This document shows positions 7,330 to 16,166 of a stretch of 64,000 nt of DNA, in pieces (position 1 is the first letter of the stretch; each line of letters begins with the position of its first letter). The translations under genes and the position numbers were made by a program. The notes beneath the pieces were generated by a model. It was not told where the DNA came from and searched no databases. It saw nothing but the letters and a program-made list of their open reading frames with translations. Origin of the DNA: DATKBT01 sp035546295 (GTDB taxonomy: Bacteria; Acidobacteriota; Thermoanaerobaculia; Multivoradales; Multivoraceae); contig DATKBT010000125.1 in NCBI GenBank assembly GCA_035546295.1, forward strand, positions 124,001 through 188,000. The letters run 5' to 3'.

Positions 7330-10038
7330 TCACTCGAGCCGTGACGACCAGTTCGTCACGACGTGGATCCGTTGCTCGAGGTCCTCGTCGACGGGCATCC
7401 TGACCAGGAAGCGCTGGCCGTCCGCGGTGACCGCATCGAATCCCCACGCGGCTCCCAGCGCGTCGACGGGAACGAGCACTTGAGGCGGGCCGACCTCGAG
7501 CCTCGAGGCCGCTTCCCGGACATCCACAACCATCAGCTGCCTGTCGCGGGACAGGTAGAAGAGCTCCTTCCCGTCGCCTCGCCATCTGGGCTGGCCGCCG
7601 CCATCGGGGGAGACGCGCACCCGCTCGCCGGGGCGGCGGAACGGCTCGACGTAGACCTCGTTTCGTCCGGACTCGTCGGAAACGTACGCCAGCCACCGCC
7701 CGTCGGGAGACATCTGCGCCTCGCCCAGCGCGAATGCGGTCTTCAGCACCAGCTCGGGTGGGCCGTCCCCTTCCACGGGCAGCGCCCAGAAGGCGTTCTC
7801 CTCCCCGCTCGTGCGGTAGAGCAGGGTCTTCCCGTCGTGCGACCAGTCCTCCGGGGTCCCGCCATCGGTCGTTTCTCGCAGCGCCGACCCAGTCGCGTCG
7901 GCCCGTAGCTCTTTGCGGTAGAGAAGCCTGCTGGCGGTGTAATCTCGCAGGAAGATGAGCTCCCGGGCGTCCGGGGACCAGACCGGGCTCACAGCCCCTG
8001 TGGGTCCGGTCGTCACGCGGCTGGTCACGCCGCGGGCCACGTCGATCACCCAGATGTCGTGGAGCCCCGTTCCGGCCATCACCACGGCCGCGACGCGCCT
8101 GCCGTCCGGCGAGAGGGCGATCTGCTCGAAGCGTCCGGGGTCCCCGAGGGTTCCGAGCCGCTTCCCCGCTCGGTCGAGCCACACGAGCTGCACGTCGGCG
8201 GCGGTTCCCTCCGCGTAGGCCAGGACGCCGGTGCCCGAGACCGAGAACCATCCCCAGCGGGGAACCCGCCCCGAGGCCACGGACGACGCCACCGCGACCG
8301 GATCGCCGGTCAGCTCCGCTCGCGCGACGTCGAAAGGCTGGGCCATGAGGGTGGTGCCATCCTGCACGAACAGCAGGTGGCCCGAGCCGTACTTGGCGCG
8401 CATCGGTACGGGCAGGAGACGGCGCCTCTCGTCGGGCGCGTCGAGAGAGCCCACGTAGACGCCGACGTTCTCCGGGTATCCGCCGACGGTCTCCGCCTGC
8501 AAGCCGAAGATCTCGAACAGGAAGCGGCGTCCGTCGGGCAGGAAATGCGGCCACCAGTGGTCTGTTCGCTCGTCGGGGGTCGTGAGCGGCGTTGCCTCCC
8601 CGCCCGCCGCCGAGACCGCGTACAGCCCGCTCCACCTCGTGCCCCCTAGCGAGAAGACGATGGTGTCCTCGCTGCTCCAGGTGCCCGCTGCGGAGCCCCC
8701 GGGAGGGAGCACGCAGATTTCCTGGACGATCCCGCTCGCCAGGCTCACCCTCTTGAGCTCGCCCCCGGAGAAGAAACCGATCGACGCGCCGTCGGGAGAC
8801 CAGAAGGGCTGCCCCCCACCCTCCGTGCCAGGAAGCTCCCGCACGTCCAGCGCGTCCAGGCGGCGAGTCCAGAGCCGTGCCGCGCCGGCGGGACTACGAC
8901 CGGCGAACACGATGGAGCGGCCGTCAGGCGATATGGCGAGGGGATCGAAACCGGCAAGGGTCAGGCCGTCCGGCGCGTCGAAGACGAAGTGCGCGGTGGG
9001 CCGCGCCTCGGGCGCCCCGGTCGCTCGCGAAAGAAAGCGCAGCGAGGCGACCCCGGTGAGGGCCAGGACGACAGCGGCCCAGACCCACCGCTCGACGATG
9101 CGCCGTCGGCGCGCTGCCCGAGTCTCCTGGCCGCCCGCCGTCGGCGCCTCGGCCTCGGTCCCCGTGCCGGCGAACGCGTCCTGCAGCACGAGCCGGGCGG
9201 CCCCCATGTCGGGCCATCGCGTGCGAGGGTCCTTCCGCAGGCAGCGCCCGAGCAGGCGTCGTACACCCTCCGGCGTTGCGGCCGGCAACGCCTCCAGGTT
9301 CGGCTCCTTCGTCACCACTGCCACGAGAACGTCGGTGGCAATGTCTCCCGAGAAGAGGGAGCGACCCGTCAGCATCTCCCCCAGCAGCACGCCGAAAGAC
9401 CACACGTCCGCTCGCTTGTCGACGGGCTTCCCCCGGGCCTGCTCGGGCGACATGTAGGCCGTTGTGCCCAGGATGGTGCCGGCCGCCGTCCGGTCGTCCG
9501 CCAGCGTCGGCGAGTGCGACAGCTCCGTCGAGCAAGCCTGGCCGGCGCCGCTCCACGCCTTGGCGAGCCCGAAGTCGAGGACCTTCACCTTGCCGTCGGG
9601 GGTGAGCTTGACGTTGGCGGGCTTGAGGTCGCGGTGGACGATGCTCTTGCTGTGCGCCTCCTCCAGGGCCTCGGCGATCTGCGTCGCGATCTTGAGCGCC
9701 TCGTCCACGGGGATCGCGCCTCGCGCCAGACGCTGTCTGAGGTTCTCGCCCTCGACCAGCTCGAGGACGAGGAACGGATTCCCGTCGGCCTGCTCGAGGC
9801 CGTGGATGGCGGCGATGTTCGGGTGGTTGAGTGACGCCAGGAGGTGCGCCTCGCGCTGGAAGCGCCCGAGGCGCCCGGGGTCCTGTGCGACTTCGGGAGG
9901 CAGGACCTTGATGGCGACCTCGCGTCCGAGGGTCGTATCGGTGGCCCGGTAGACCTCGCCCATCCCCCCGGCCCCGAGGGCGGCCGTGATCCGGTAGTGA
10001 GCCAGCGTCTCGCCGATCAAGGACCGCTCCTGGGACAT
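7330..10038 (-). CDS. Transmembrane Ser/Thr protein kinase with TolB/WD40-like propeller
   Basis: The 902-residue protein has a PknB-type kinase domain at about residues 14-280. It shows a glycine loop GAGGMGEVY, Lys44 in AIKVL, HRDLKPAN with Asp137, DFG with Asp155, and MSPEQARG. A single membrane segment follows (WVWAAVVLALTGVASLRFL, about residue 310). The extracytoplasmic half repeats ISPDGR, WSPDG and SPDGRWLAYVSDESGRNE motifs of a TolB-like beta-propeller. All catalytic residues are present, so it should be active. The ATG at 10038 (MSQERSLIGETLAHY) places the kinase domain at the N-terminus as usual. An in-frame extension to 10437 looks non-coding. It is a single-gene unit with a long upstream intergenic region. 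Confidence 0.93.
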   Translation of the reverse strand: MSQERSLIGETLAHYRITAALGAGGMGEVYRATDTTLGREVAIKVLPPEVAQDPGRLGRFQREAHLLASLNHPNIAAIHGLEQADGNPFLVLELVEGENLRQRLARGAIPVDEALKIATQIAEALEEAHSKSIVHRDLKPANVKLTPDGKVKVLDFGLAKAWSGAGQACSTELSHSPTLADDRTAAGTILGTTAYMSPEQARGKPVDKRADVWSFGVLLGEMLTGRSLFSGDIATDVLVAVVTKEPNLEALPAATPEGVRRLLGRCLRKDPRTRWPDMGAARLVLQDAFAGTGTEAEAPTAGGQETRAARRRRIVERWVWAAVVLALTGVASLRFLSRATGAPEARPTAHFVFDAPDGLTLAGFDPLAISPDGRSIVFAGRSPAGAARLWTRRLDALDVRELPGTEGGGQPFWSPDGASIGFFSGGELKRVSLASGIVQEICVLPPGGSAAGTWSSEDTIVFSLGGTRWSGLYAVSAAGGEATPLTTPDERTDHWWPHFLPDGRRFLFEIFGLQAETVGGYPENVGVYVGSLDAPDERRRLLPVPMRAKYGSGHLLFVQDGTTLMAQPFDVARAELTGDPVAVASSVASGRVPRWGWFSVSGTGVLAYAEGTAADVQLVWLDRAGKRLGTLGDPGRFEQIALSPDGRRVAAVVMAGTGLHDIWVIDVARGVTSRVTTGPTGAVSPVWSPDARELIFLRDYTASRLLYRKELRADATGSALRETTDGGTPEDWSHDGKTLLYRTSGEENAFWALPVEGDGPPELVLKTAFALGEAQMSPDGRWLAYVSDESGRNEVYVEPFRRPGERVRVSPDGGGQPRWRGDGKELFYLSRDRQLMVVDVREAASRLEVGPPQVLVPVDALGAAWGFDAVTADGQRFLVRMPVDEDLEQRIHVVTNWSSRLE

Positions 10039-10449
10039 GGGCCCCTTGCCAGAGGGACGTCTCAAAGCTGCCGGAACGTCGCGATGGAGTGCTGCTGGGA
10101 GGTCGCGATGAAGCACCGGTAGGGGTACTGAGGTCCCCGCCTCGCCCACCATCGTAGCAAGCGAGTCTTTCCCCTGGGTGGCGGCGATCGCCCAGGAGGA
10201 GGAACAAGAGATGCCCTGCACGGCACCGTCATGGCGCCGGCACGGCGTGCGAGAGATCTTGAGCTTCGACGGAGGTTTCGACGAGGTCGAGGGTTCGCTG
10301 CGTTTGCAGTGAGCGGCGATGATCCTCGGGATTGTCCGACGATGACCGCCGACGGCGAGCGGATCGGCCCATCCGGACAAGATCGGATCTCGCGGGGTCT
10401 CCAAGGCTGGCAAGATGGAGCCCGGCTCATTCGTCAATCATCGCACCAC

Positions 10450-10532
10450 GGGCTGCGGAAGCTGCCGGTCCTGTGGAAGGCCTGATGGAAAGCCCCCACC
10501 TCACCACCGTTTCCCACAGGCTCCCGCAGCCC
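10450..10532. ncRNA. Candidate structured element (two nested stems)
   Basis: Bases 10450-10458 (GGGCTGCGG) pair perfectly with 10524-10532 (CCGCAGCCC). Nested inside, 10470-10476 (CCTGTGG) pairs with 10514-10520 (CCACAGG), leaving a 37-base apical loop and an 11/3 internal loop. Transcription is unknown. It could be a small RNA, a 5' leader, or a relic of a mobile element. Confidence 0.3.
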
Positions 10533-10586
10533 CGGCGACGACGGGTCATCTCTCGGTCAGTATGAGATCGCTGAAGGAGAGGCGAC

Positions 10587-10604
10587 ACGTTTCAGCTGAA
10601 ACGT
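10587..10604. repeat. 18-bp palindromic repeat, copy 1
   Basis: Perfect palindrome ACGTTTCAGCTGAAACGT, followed by CCCGAC. Copies 2 and 3 share the same core and the same CCCG flank on one side, so the repeat is oriented despite its symmetric core. It lies downstream of the HNH gene. Confidence 0.9.
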
Positions 10605-10751
10605 CCCGACGATCTCCAGCCCGCGAGCAGCTCTCCGATGCCGGCCCCCGCGCCCCTCCGTGGGCCCGCGAGCGCCCCCGCGGCGCGAGTCGAGCAATGG
10701 CGCGAGGCAGGAGACCGACTATGCGCCAACGACCTTCGCCGAAACGGCCCG

Positions 10752-10769
10752 ACGTTTCAGCTGAAACGT
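10752..10769. repeat. 18-bp palindromic repeat, copy 2, overlapping the HNH stop codon
   Basis: Same palindrome ACGTTTCAGCTGAAACGT followed by CCCGAG. On the minus strand the bases TTC AGC TGA inside it encode the last two residues (F, S) and the stop of the DUF222/HNH gene. Confidence 0.9.
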
Positions 10770-12146
10770 CCCGAGAAACCCTCGCCAGCCTCGTGCCGCG
10801 CACGCCCCTGTGCGAAGAACAGCCAGTCCAGCGAGTCCTGGACGTGGTATCGACCGCCGCTCCACCGAGCAACCGTGTTCGGACCGAGCTCGAGCCCGTC
10901 CTCCCCGTTTTGCGCCCGCAGCGCCGCGACCGGATCCGACGGCAGCGCCGACGGCGGCGGGCAGGCCGGGAACGGACGTCCGTGCGGCCGGCGAAACCTG
11001 GCCGTCCCGTCCGGCTCGAGCTCGACGGTGTATCCCTCCTCGTGGACCGCTCGATGGTGCAACCTGCAGAGCAGCACCAAGTTCGACAGCTTCGTCTCCC
11101 CGCCATCCGCCCAGTGGGTCACGTGGTGTGCGTCGCAGAACCGCGATCCGCAGCCCGGGAACCGGCAACCACGGTCGCGATGATCGAGAGCCCATCGCGG
11201 GCAGGATCGAGCGTGTCTTGCGCCCGACGTCGAGCGCCTCGCCGTTCCGGCCCTCCACCATCACGACGACTCCGGCATCACACGCGATGCGCCGGGACGT
11301 TTCAGCTGAAACGTGCTCGCCGTCGTCGAGGAAGCCCGAGTCGAAGTCCGGCTGGGCTGAGGCCGCGGCAGAGGCGGCCTCCTCGGACTCGACGTGGACG
11401 ACGACCTGGTAGTGATCGGCGGTCCGGTGGCGCCCCTCGAGACCCTCACCGAGCGCCGCCTCCGCCAGCAGGCCGAGCGCGTCGGCCCGCTGCCCGGAGC
11501 TCGCGTCGTCAAGCACCGAGTCTCCCTCGTCCCCTTCGCTGCGCCGCTTCCGGTACGCCTCCTCCTCGGCGGCCTCGAGCGCCCGCAGCACGACCGCGCC
11601 GACCTCCGCATCGAGCCGCCCGCGCACCACGAGCATCCCGTCGTCGTCGAAGTAGGCCTGCAGCGATCGCCGCATGTGGCAGGAGTTGGCGCGTTCGATG
11701 TCCTCCTCCCGGTTGCACCGACGCCACGCCCGCACCAGCTTCTCGAGGTGGTAGGTCGTGCCGTGACGGGCGATGTTGAGAAACGTCTCCTCGTTCTCGG
11801 CCGTCGCGGCCCGCGTGATCGCGCGCACCTTCGAGAACGACAGCTCGCCACGACGCATCGCATCCGAGGTCTGCGGCAGATGAGCCAGCGCCTTGCCCAC
11901 CCGCACCCACTCCCGCGCCGCCCCCAGCCCGATCCCGGTTCGCCAGCTCAGCCAATGGGCACACGACCGCCAGGCGCCGTCCCACCCGTAGCGCACGTCG
12001 AACTTCCGCAGCAGCACGAGCAGCCGATACGTCGCCGCATGGATGTTCGCGGCCAGCTCCGCGATCTCGTCGCCGAGCTCGTCGGTCGATGGTGGGTGGA
12101 CGACGGGGTCGGGAAATCGAGCGAGCGCGGTCGAGGCGGCCATCAT
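10757..12146 (-). pseudogene. DUF222 (13E12 repeat family) HNH endonuclease, one frameshift
   Basis: Translation starts at the tandem ATG ATG at 12146, with GGAG eight bases upstream. It runs through a DUF222 domain (IHAATYRLLVLLRKFD, WRTGIGLGAAREWVRVGKAL, GELSFSKVRAITRAAT, FDDDGMLVVRGRLD). Near 11191-11195 the frame must shift. The preceding frame reads ILPAMG and the correct one continues ALDHRDRGCRFPGCGSRFCD and the HNH motif CDAHHVTHWADGG...LVLLCRLHH to the TGA at 10757. A two-base loss (CG) would explain it. DUF222-HNH genes are multi-copy and mobile-element-like in several phyla. Here one palindromic repeat sits in the middle of the gene (as HVSAETS) and another forms its end. Either it is decayed or there is an assembly indel. 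Confidence 0.85.
11297..11314. repeat. 18-bp palindromic repeat, copy 3, inside DUF222/HNH coding sequence
   Basis: Third perfect copy of ACGTTTCAGCTGAAACGT, in inverted orientation relative to copies 1 and 2 (the CCCG flank is on the opposite side). It encodes HVSAET within the linker between the DUF222 and HNH parts, so the host gene tolerates it in frame. Confidence 0.9.
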
Positions 12147-12499
12147 CGTGGGCGGCTCCTTTCTATGGATCGAAGACGGAAGCGAGGCGGAAGCGAGGAG
12201 GAAGCGAGGCGGAAATTTTCCACACCATCTCCCCACGATCAACGAGCAATCGCACGACAAATTTTGAGAATCCGAGCCCGTCTTCCGTAGCGGCCGACCC
12301 CCCGGTTCCACGCGGTGCAGGTGGTGGTGGGGGAGACGCTGCGGGCGGCGGAGCTGGCGCGGGACCGGCGTGCGTTGGAGCCTGGCCAAGGCGCACGAGC
12401 GGCGCAACGAGATCGAGTCTCTCGGCGTGGCGACGGTGTCAATGAACCGCTCATCCACGCCTTGGACAATCTGAACCTGAGCTTCGAGAATACGAGTCG
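12147..12499. other. Gene-free 353-bp region with a short tandem repeat and a possible gene remnant
   Basis: It contains three 11-bp units (GGAAGCGAGGC-type) at 12178-12213 just upstream of the HNH gene. Around 12315-12480 the plus strand reads protein-like in two frames: QVVVGETLRAAELARD, then SLAKAHERRNEIESLGVATV, ending at a stop near 12477. The two pieces would join after one frameshift. They look like a decayed small gene, but I cannot name the family. Confidence 0.35.
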
Positions 12500-13981
12500 T
12501 CAGCTCACGCAGCGGGGCGGCAGAGCGGCGAGGACACTGGAGAAGCCTGGGTCGCGGCGGAGGTCCCTCTGGCGGGGGTCGAGCAGTAGGCCGTAGCTGG
12601 GGATCGTCCGCCGGCGCAGCCCCTTCGCCAGCCATCCGAGGGCCTCGCCGCGGCGGCCGAGGACATCGTGGAGCAGGGCGATCTCGAAGGCCGCGGAGTC
12701 GCCGGTCCCCGCCGACGCAGCCGTCAGTTGCCGCAGGGTCTGCTCCGCCGCTGTGCGGTCGCCGCGCCGCGCCTGGCAGTGCGCGAGGGCGGCGCGGGCC
12801 TCCGCGGTGAAGCCCATCGCGACGGCGGCGCGCTCGAGGTGCGCTGTGGCGGAGTCGAGCTCGCCGCTGGCTTCGTGGATGAGCCCTAGCGTCAGGTGCG
12901 CGCGCGCGAAACGAGGCTCCATCTCCAGCGCCACGCGGACGAGGCGTTCCGCTTCCTCCGGCTGCCCCCGATACAGCGCCTGGGTCCCCCGGGCGGTGGC
13001 GATGATGGCCGACAGCGGGTCGAGCTCGGCCGCCGCCGACAGCTCGCTCGTCGCCTCCTCGGGACGACCGTCGACGAGCAGCAGCCACGACAGCCACTGG
13101 CGGACCGTCGCGTTGCGCGGATCCCTTGCCAGCGCCTCGCGGAGATGGCGCCCGCCGTTCGCGAAGTCGTAATCGAAGGCCCAGGCGACGGTGCCGAGAA
13201 CGGCCTGCGCCTGCGCTTGGCGCGAGTCGAGCGCCAGCGCCCGGCGCGCGCCGGCTCGAGCGCGCTCCACGGCCATCGGGACGGGCTGCACACCCGAACG
13301 GTAGAGACCCAGGAGGAGATGGCTCTGGGCGAGGGCGGCGTGAACCTCGGCATCGAGCGGATCTGCGGCCAGCGCCGTCTGGAAGCGCTGCACGGCTCGT
13401 CGATAACCGCTCGAGTCGCGGCGACCGAGGAAGTACTGACCCTCCAGGTAGGCGCGCGTCGGCCTCCTGGCACGGCTCGAGACAGCGGGCGGGGAGCGAC
13501 GGCGGGGCCCGAGAAGGGCCATCGCGAGGAGTGCGCCCGCGAGTCCCGCCATCGGGAGGCTCTCCCCTCGAGGGCCTCCGGCGCCGGCCGGTTGATCGAC
13601 GGGCAGGACCGGAGCCACCAGGACGTATCCGCTCCCTCGGATGGTCTCGATGTACCGCGGCCGCCTGGGATCGTCGCCAAACGCGTTGCGCAGCAGGTAG
13701 ACGGCGCGCGTCAGAACCTCGTCGGTGACGAATTTGTCCCCCCAGACGCGGGCGAGCAGCCGCTCGCGGGACACCACCGTCCCGGGCTCCTCGGCGAGCG
13801 CCAGCAGCACCTTCATCGCGTTGGGCTCGAGGAGGAGGCGGCGGCCCCCCTGCGCGACCGACTGGCGTTTCGGCTCGACTGTGAACTCGCCGACTTTGAA
13901 CTCGCCGAGTCTGAACTCGCCGACTGTGAACTCGCCCACTCTCCTGGGGTGATCTCGGGGCTGCTGGTGTCGGGGCTGCAT
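12500..13981 (-). CDS. CadC-like winged-helix regulator with TPR periplasmic domain
   Basis: The 493-residue protein has an OmpR/CadC-type winged helix at about residues 35-115 (LLLEPNAMKVLLALAEEPG, VVSRERLLARVWG, YIETIRGSGYVL). A membrane segment near residue 145 (LPMAGLAGALLAMALLG) follows, then a TPR array to the C-terminus (AVQRFQTALAADPLDAEVHAALAQ, ATSELSAAAELDPLS, HLTLGLIHEASGEL). It is probably a membrane-bound one-component activator. The start is uncertain. ATG 13981 includes an odd run of [VL]GEF[TRK] pentapeptides encoded by a 15-bp tandem repeat, and the true start could lie inside the repeat. Its target is unknown, and the gene stands alone. Confidence 0.85.
   Translation of the reverse strand: MQPRHQQPRDHPRRVGEFTVGEFRLGEFKVGEFTVEPKRQSVAQGGRRLLLEPNAMKVLLALAEEPGTVVSRERLLARVWGDKFVTDEVLTRAVYLLRNAFGDDPRRPRYIETIRGSGYVLVAPVLPVDQPAGAGGPRGESLPMAGLAGALLAMALLGPRRRSPPAVSSRARRPTRAYLEGQYFLGRRDSSGYRRAVQRFQTALAADPLDAEVHAALAQSHLLLGLYRSGVQPVPMAVERARAGARRALALDSRQAQAQAVLGTVAWAFDYDFANGGRHLREALARDPRNATVRQWLSWLLLVDGRPEEATSELSAAAELDPLSAIIATARGTQALYRGQPEEAERLVRVALEMEPRFARAHLTLGLIHEASGELDSATAHLERAAVAMGFTAEARAALAHCQARRGDRTAAEQTLRQLTAASAGTGDSAAFEIALLHDVLGRRGEALGWLAKGLRRRTIPSYGLLLDPRQRDLRRDPGFSSVLAALPPRCVS
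13881..13940. repeat. 15-bp tandem repeat, four units, in the wHTH-TPR gene N-terminus
   Basis: Four consecutive 15-bp units of the form NTGAACTCGCCGACT (with C-to-G variants) occupy this stretch. On the minus strand they encode VGEFT, VGEFR, LGEFK and VGEFT. Copy number changes would keep the reading frame. Confidence 0.9.
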
Positions 13982-14145
13982 GGACGGGGGCTCGCTGAGG
14001 GTGTGTCCCCGGCGGTGTGGCCGAAGTTCACTGCCCCTCAGGTCGCCATCATGCAGCCCTCAGGACGCTTCGACTGCGCCCTCGGCAGGATTGGTTCGTC
14101 CGCCTTCGAACCTGACCTCGAGATCGCGAAAAGGAGCCGATTCGA

Positions 14146-14700
14146 ATGTCCTACCAGAACCTGACTCGCCGGGTCGTCGTCGCCACTTGCTGCTTGCTTC
14201 TCACTGCCATCGCGCTTTCCGCGCAGGGCCCGCCCAGCGCGATCGCGGCGGGCGGCGGCCACCTGTCGATCGGCGAGCTCGACGTGCAGTTCTCGTTCAC
14301 GGCGATCCAGAGAAACCCGGGCGGCGATGCCACCGGCCGGGCCCACCACTCGGTCGTCCTCGGCGGCGAGCTCATCGAGTTCTTCACCCGCGTGACCTGC
14401 CTGACGGTCGATCCCGTCGAGGGCAGGGCCTGGATCGGAGGGGTCGTCGTGCGCAACGACAGCACCCACCCCTCGTTCACGCAGGACATCCACCAGCCGG
14501 GTCGCGACATCTGGTTTCGCGTCGTCGACTACGCGGCGGGCGCCTCCGGAGACGTGGTCGACCGCGGCACCTTCGTGGGCTTCGAGGGCTCAGCCGACAT
14601 CATCACCTCGGAGGAGTACTGCGAGACGATGCCCTGGCCCGACGGCGACGCGAGAACCAACCCGGTGACCGAGGGGAACCTCCAGGTGCTCGCGCGATAG
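14146..14700 (+). CDS. Secreted protein of unknown function
   Basis: The 184-residue product has a clear signal peptide (MSYQNLTRRVVVATCCLLLTA... ending ALSAQG). The mature part is probably beta-rich, with two cysteines (VTCLTVD and EEYCETMPWP). A GGHLSIGELDVQFSFTA opening and the RVVDYAAG segment resemble proteins annotated as post-COAP or choice-of-anchor-like secreted hypotheticals, but I do not recognise a named family. AAAAGGAG lies about ten bases upstream of the ATG, supporting the start. It faces the convergent PQQ-like propeller gene. Confidence 0.75.
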   Translation: MSYQNLTRRVVVATCCLLLTAIALSAQGPPSAIAAGGGHLSIGELDVQFSFTAIQRNPGGDATGRAHHSVVLGGELIEFFTRVTCLTVDPVEGRAWIGGVVVRNDSTHPSFTQDIHQPGRDIWFRVVDYAAGASGDVVDRGTFVGFEGSADIITSEEYCETMPWPDGDARTNPVTEGNLQVLAR

Positions 14701-14726
14701 CCCAAGCGCTTTGCCGAAGCCGGTGG

Positions 14727-16100
14727 TCAGCCGGTGGTTCCAGGACCGATCGCGTAGAGATGCTGTTCGCTCCGTACGTAGAGCCGGTTGCCCGCCACCG
14801 CCGGGGTGGCGAGGACGTTCTCTCCGAGCGACGTCTGGGCCGTGACCTCGAACTCGCGGCCGAGGGCGATGAAGGCGGCCTGGCCGTCGTTGCTGATCAT
14901 CAGGATCTGGTCGCCGACCTGGAGCAGCGAAGCCATGAAGCGGGTGCGCTCGGGGAAGCGGCCACCCTCGTAGACCACTTCGCCGGTCGCGGCGTCGAGA
15001 CAGGTGAGGACGCCGCCGTCGTTGGTCAGGTAGAGGAGGCCGTCGACCAGCAGGTTCGAGGGGACGTAGGCGGTGCCCTTCGTGTAGGTCCAGGCGCGGG
15101 TGTCGCCGAGGTCCCCGGCCTTGTCGAGCGGGATCGCCATGGTGATCTTCTCGGGGTAGCCGGAGGTGAAGATCGCCAGCTTCCCGTGGACCATCGGCAT
15201 GTGGATCGCGTTGTTCTGGAGCCCGTCGGCGCGCCAGAGCTCCTCGCCGGTGGCGGGGTCGTACGAGATCACGTGCTCGAAGCCGGTGGTCAGGAGCTGG
15301 GTGCGGCCGTCCGCGGTGTCGACCACCAGGGGGGTGCCCCAGCTCACCTGGACCGGGCGCTCCTTCCTCCAGACCTGCTTGCCGGTCCGCTTGTCGAGGG
15401 CGACGATGAACGACTGGTCGCCGCTGTCCTCGTCGGCGACGATGATCAGCAGGTCGCCCCACAGCACCGGCGAGGTGCCGACCCCGAGGCCGACCGTCTT
15501 GATGTCGCCGATGTCGGCCGACCAGACGAGCTCGCCGGCGAAGTCGTAGGCATAGACGCCCTCGGAGCCGAAGTAGGCGTAGACCCGCTCGCCGTCAGTG
15601 GCCGGGGTGGGGGAGGCGTAGGAGCTGGCGCTGTGGCGGTCGTCGAAGACGCGCCCGTCGTAGGCGGTCTTCGACCAGACGATCTCTCCGCTCTCCGTGT
15701 CGAGCGCCAGGACCTTGAAGGTGTGGCTCTTGTCGGCCCCTAGCGAGGCGGGGTGACGGAAGGGCTGGCCGCCGAGGGTGTGGTCGGGGGCGGCGGCGCC
15801 GGGGATGACCTCGCCTTCGATCGCGGTGGTCACGAACACGCGGTCTTCCCAGACGATCGGGCTCGACAGCCCGCGCCCCTCGATCGCGGTCTTCCAGGCG
15901 ATCGTGCTCTCGTCCCAGGTCATCGGCACGGTGTGGCCGGGAGCATGTCCGCGCCCGCCCGGTCCGCGCCACTGCGGCCAGACGTCGGTGGGCTCGGCGG
16001 CGTGGACGGGGAGCGCCAAGCCGAGAGTGAGGGCGAGCGCGACGATGGCGACGAGACCCGGAATGCGGAGGAGAGCGACCGAGGAGCTGGTTCTGTGCAT
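14727..16100 (-). CDS. Secreted PQQ-binding-like beta-propeller protein
   Basis: The 457-residue protein begins MHRTSSSVALLRIPG with a signal peptide ending LPVHAAEP, which fixes the ATG at 16100. The mature part opens WPQWRGPGGRG, the typical first blade of the PQQ-like/outer-membrane-assembly BamB-like superfamily. It repeats LDTESGEIVWSK, YDFAGELVWSADIG, LDKRTGKQVWRKER, YDPATGEELWRADG and LDAATGEVVYEGG tryptophan-docking motifs, about seven blades. No heme or dehydrogenase catalytic domain is attached, so it is more likely structural or ligand binding than a quinoprotein dehydrogenase. No operon partner is evident. Confidence 0.88.
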   Translation of the reverse strand: MHRTSSSVALLRIPGLVAIVALALTLGLALPVHAAEPTDVWPQWRGPGGRGHAPGHTVPMTWDESTIAWKTAIEGRGLSSPIVWEDRVFVTTAIEGEVIPGAAAPDHTLGGQPFRHPASLGADKSHTFKVLALDTESGEIVWSKTAYDGRVFDDRHSASSYASPTPATDGERVYAYFGSEGVYAYDFAGELVWSADIGDIKTVGLGVGTSPVLWGDLLIIVADEDSGDQSFIVALDKRTGKQVWRKERPVQVSWGTPLVVDTADGRTQLLTTGFEHVISYDPATGEELWRADGLQNNAIHMPMVHGKLAIFTSGYPEKITMAIPLDKAGDLGDTRAWTYTKGTAYVPSNLLVDGLLYLTNDGGVLTCLDAATGEVVYEGGRFPERTRFMASLLQVGDQILMISNDGQAAFIALGREFEVTAQTSLGENVLATPAVAGNRLYVRSEQHLYAIGPGTTG

Positions 16101-16166
16101 GGCGCGGCATCTTACCCGCTTCGATCCCCTGGAACCTTTCGGCCGCGCATGCCGTAGACTTCGAGC

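Larger units (their letters stand above)
10039..10756. other. Gene-free 718-bp region with palindromes and a potential RNA fold
   Basis: I find no convincing protein here. The region holds the kinase upstream sequence and an imperfect 24-bp direct repeat at 10069-10116. It also has a paired-arm structure at 10450-10532, and two of the three 18-bp palindromes (10587-10604 and the one overlapping the HNH stop at 10752-10769). Open frames crossing it are GC-driven and lack family matches. Confidence 0.6.

Noticed and set aside
7330..10437. Longer N-terminus for the Ser/Thr kinase (start at 10437)
   Set aside because: The extra 133 residues are low-complexity and non-homologous; family members begin shortly before the glycine loop, which fits ATG 10038.
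10587..11314. Possible CRISPR array from the repeated palindromes
   Set aside because: Only three copies, spaced 147 and 527 bp apart, one inverted and inside a coding sequence, with no cas genes.
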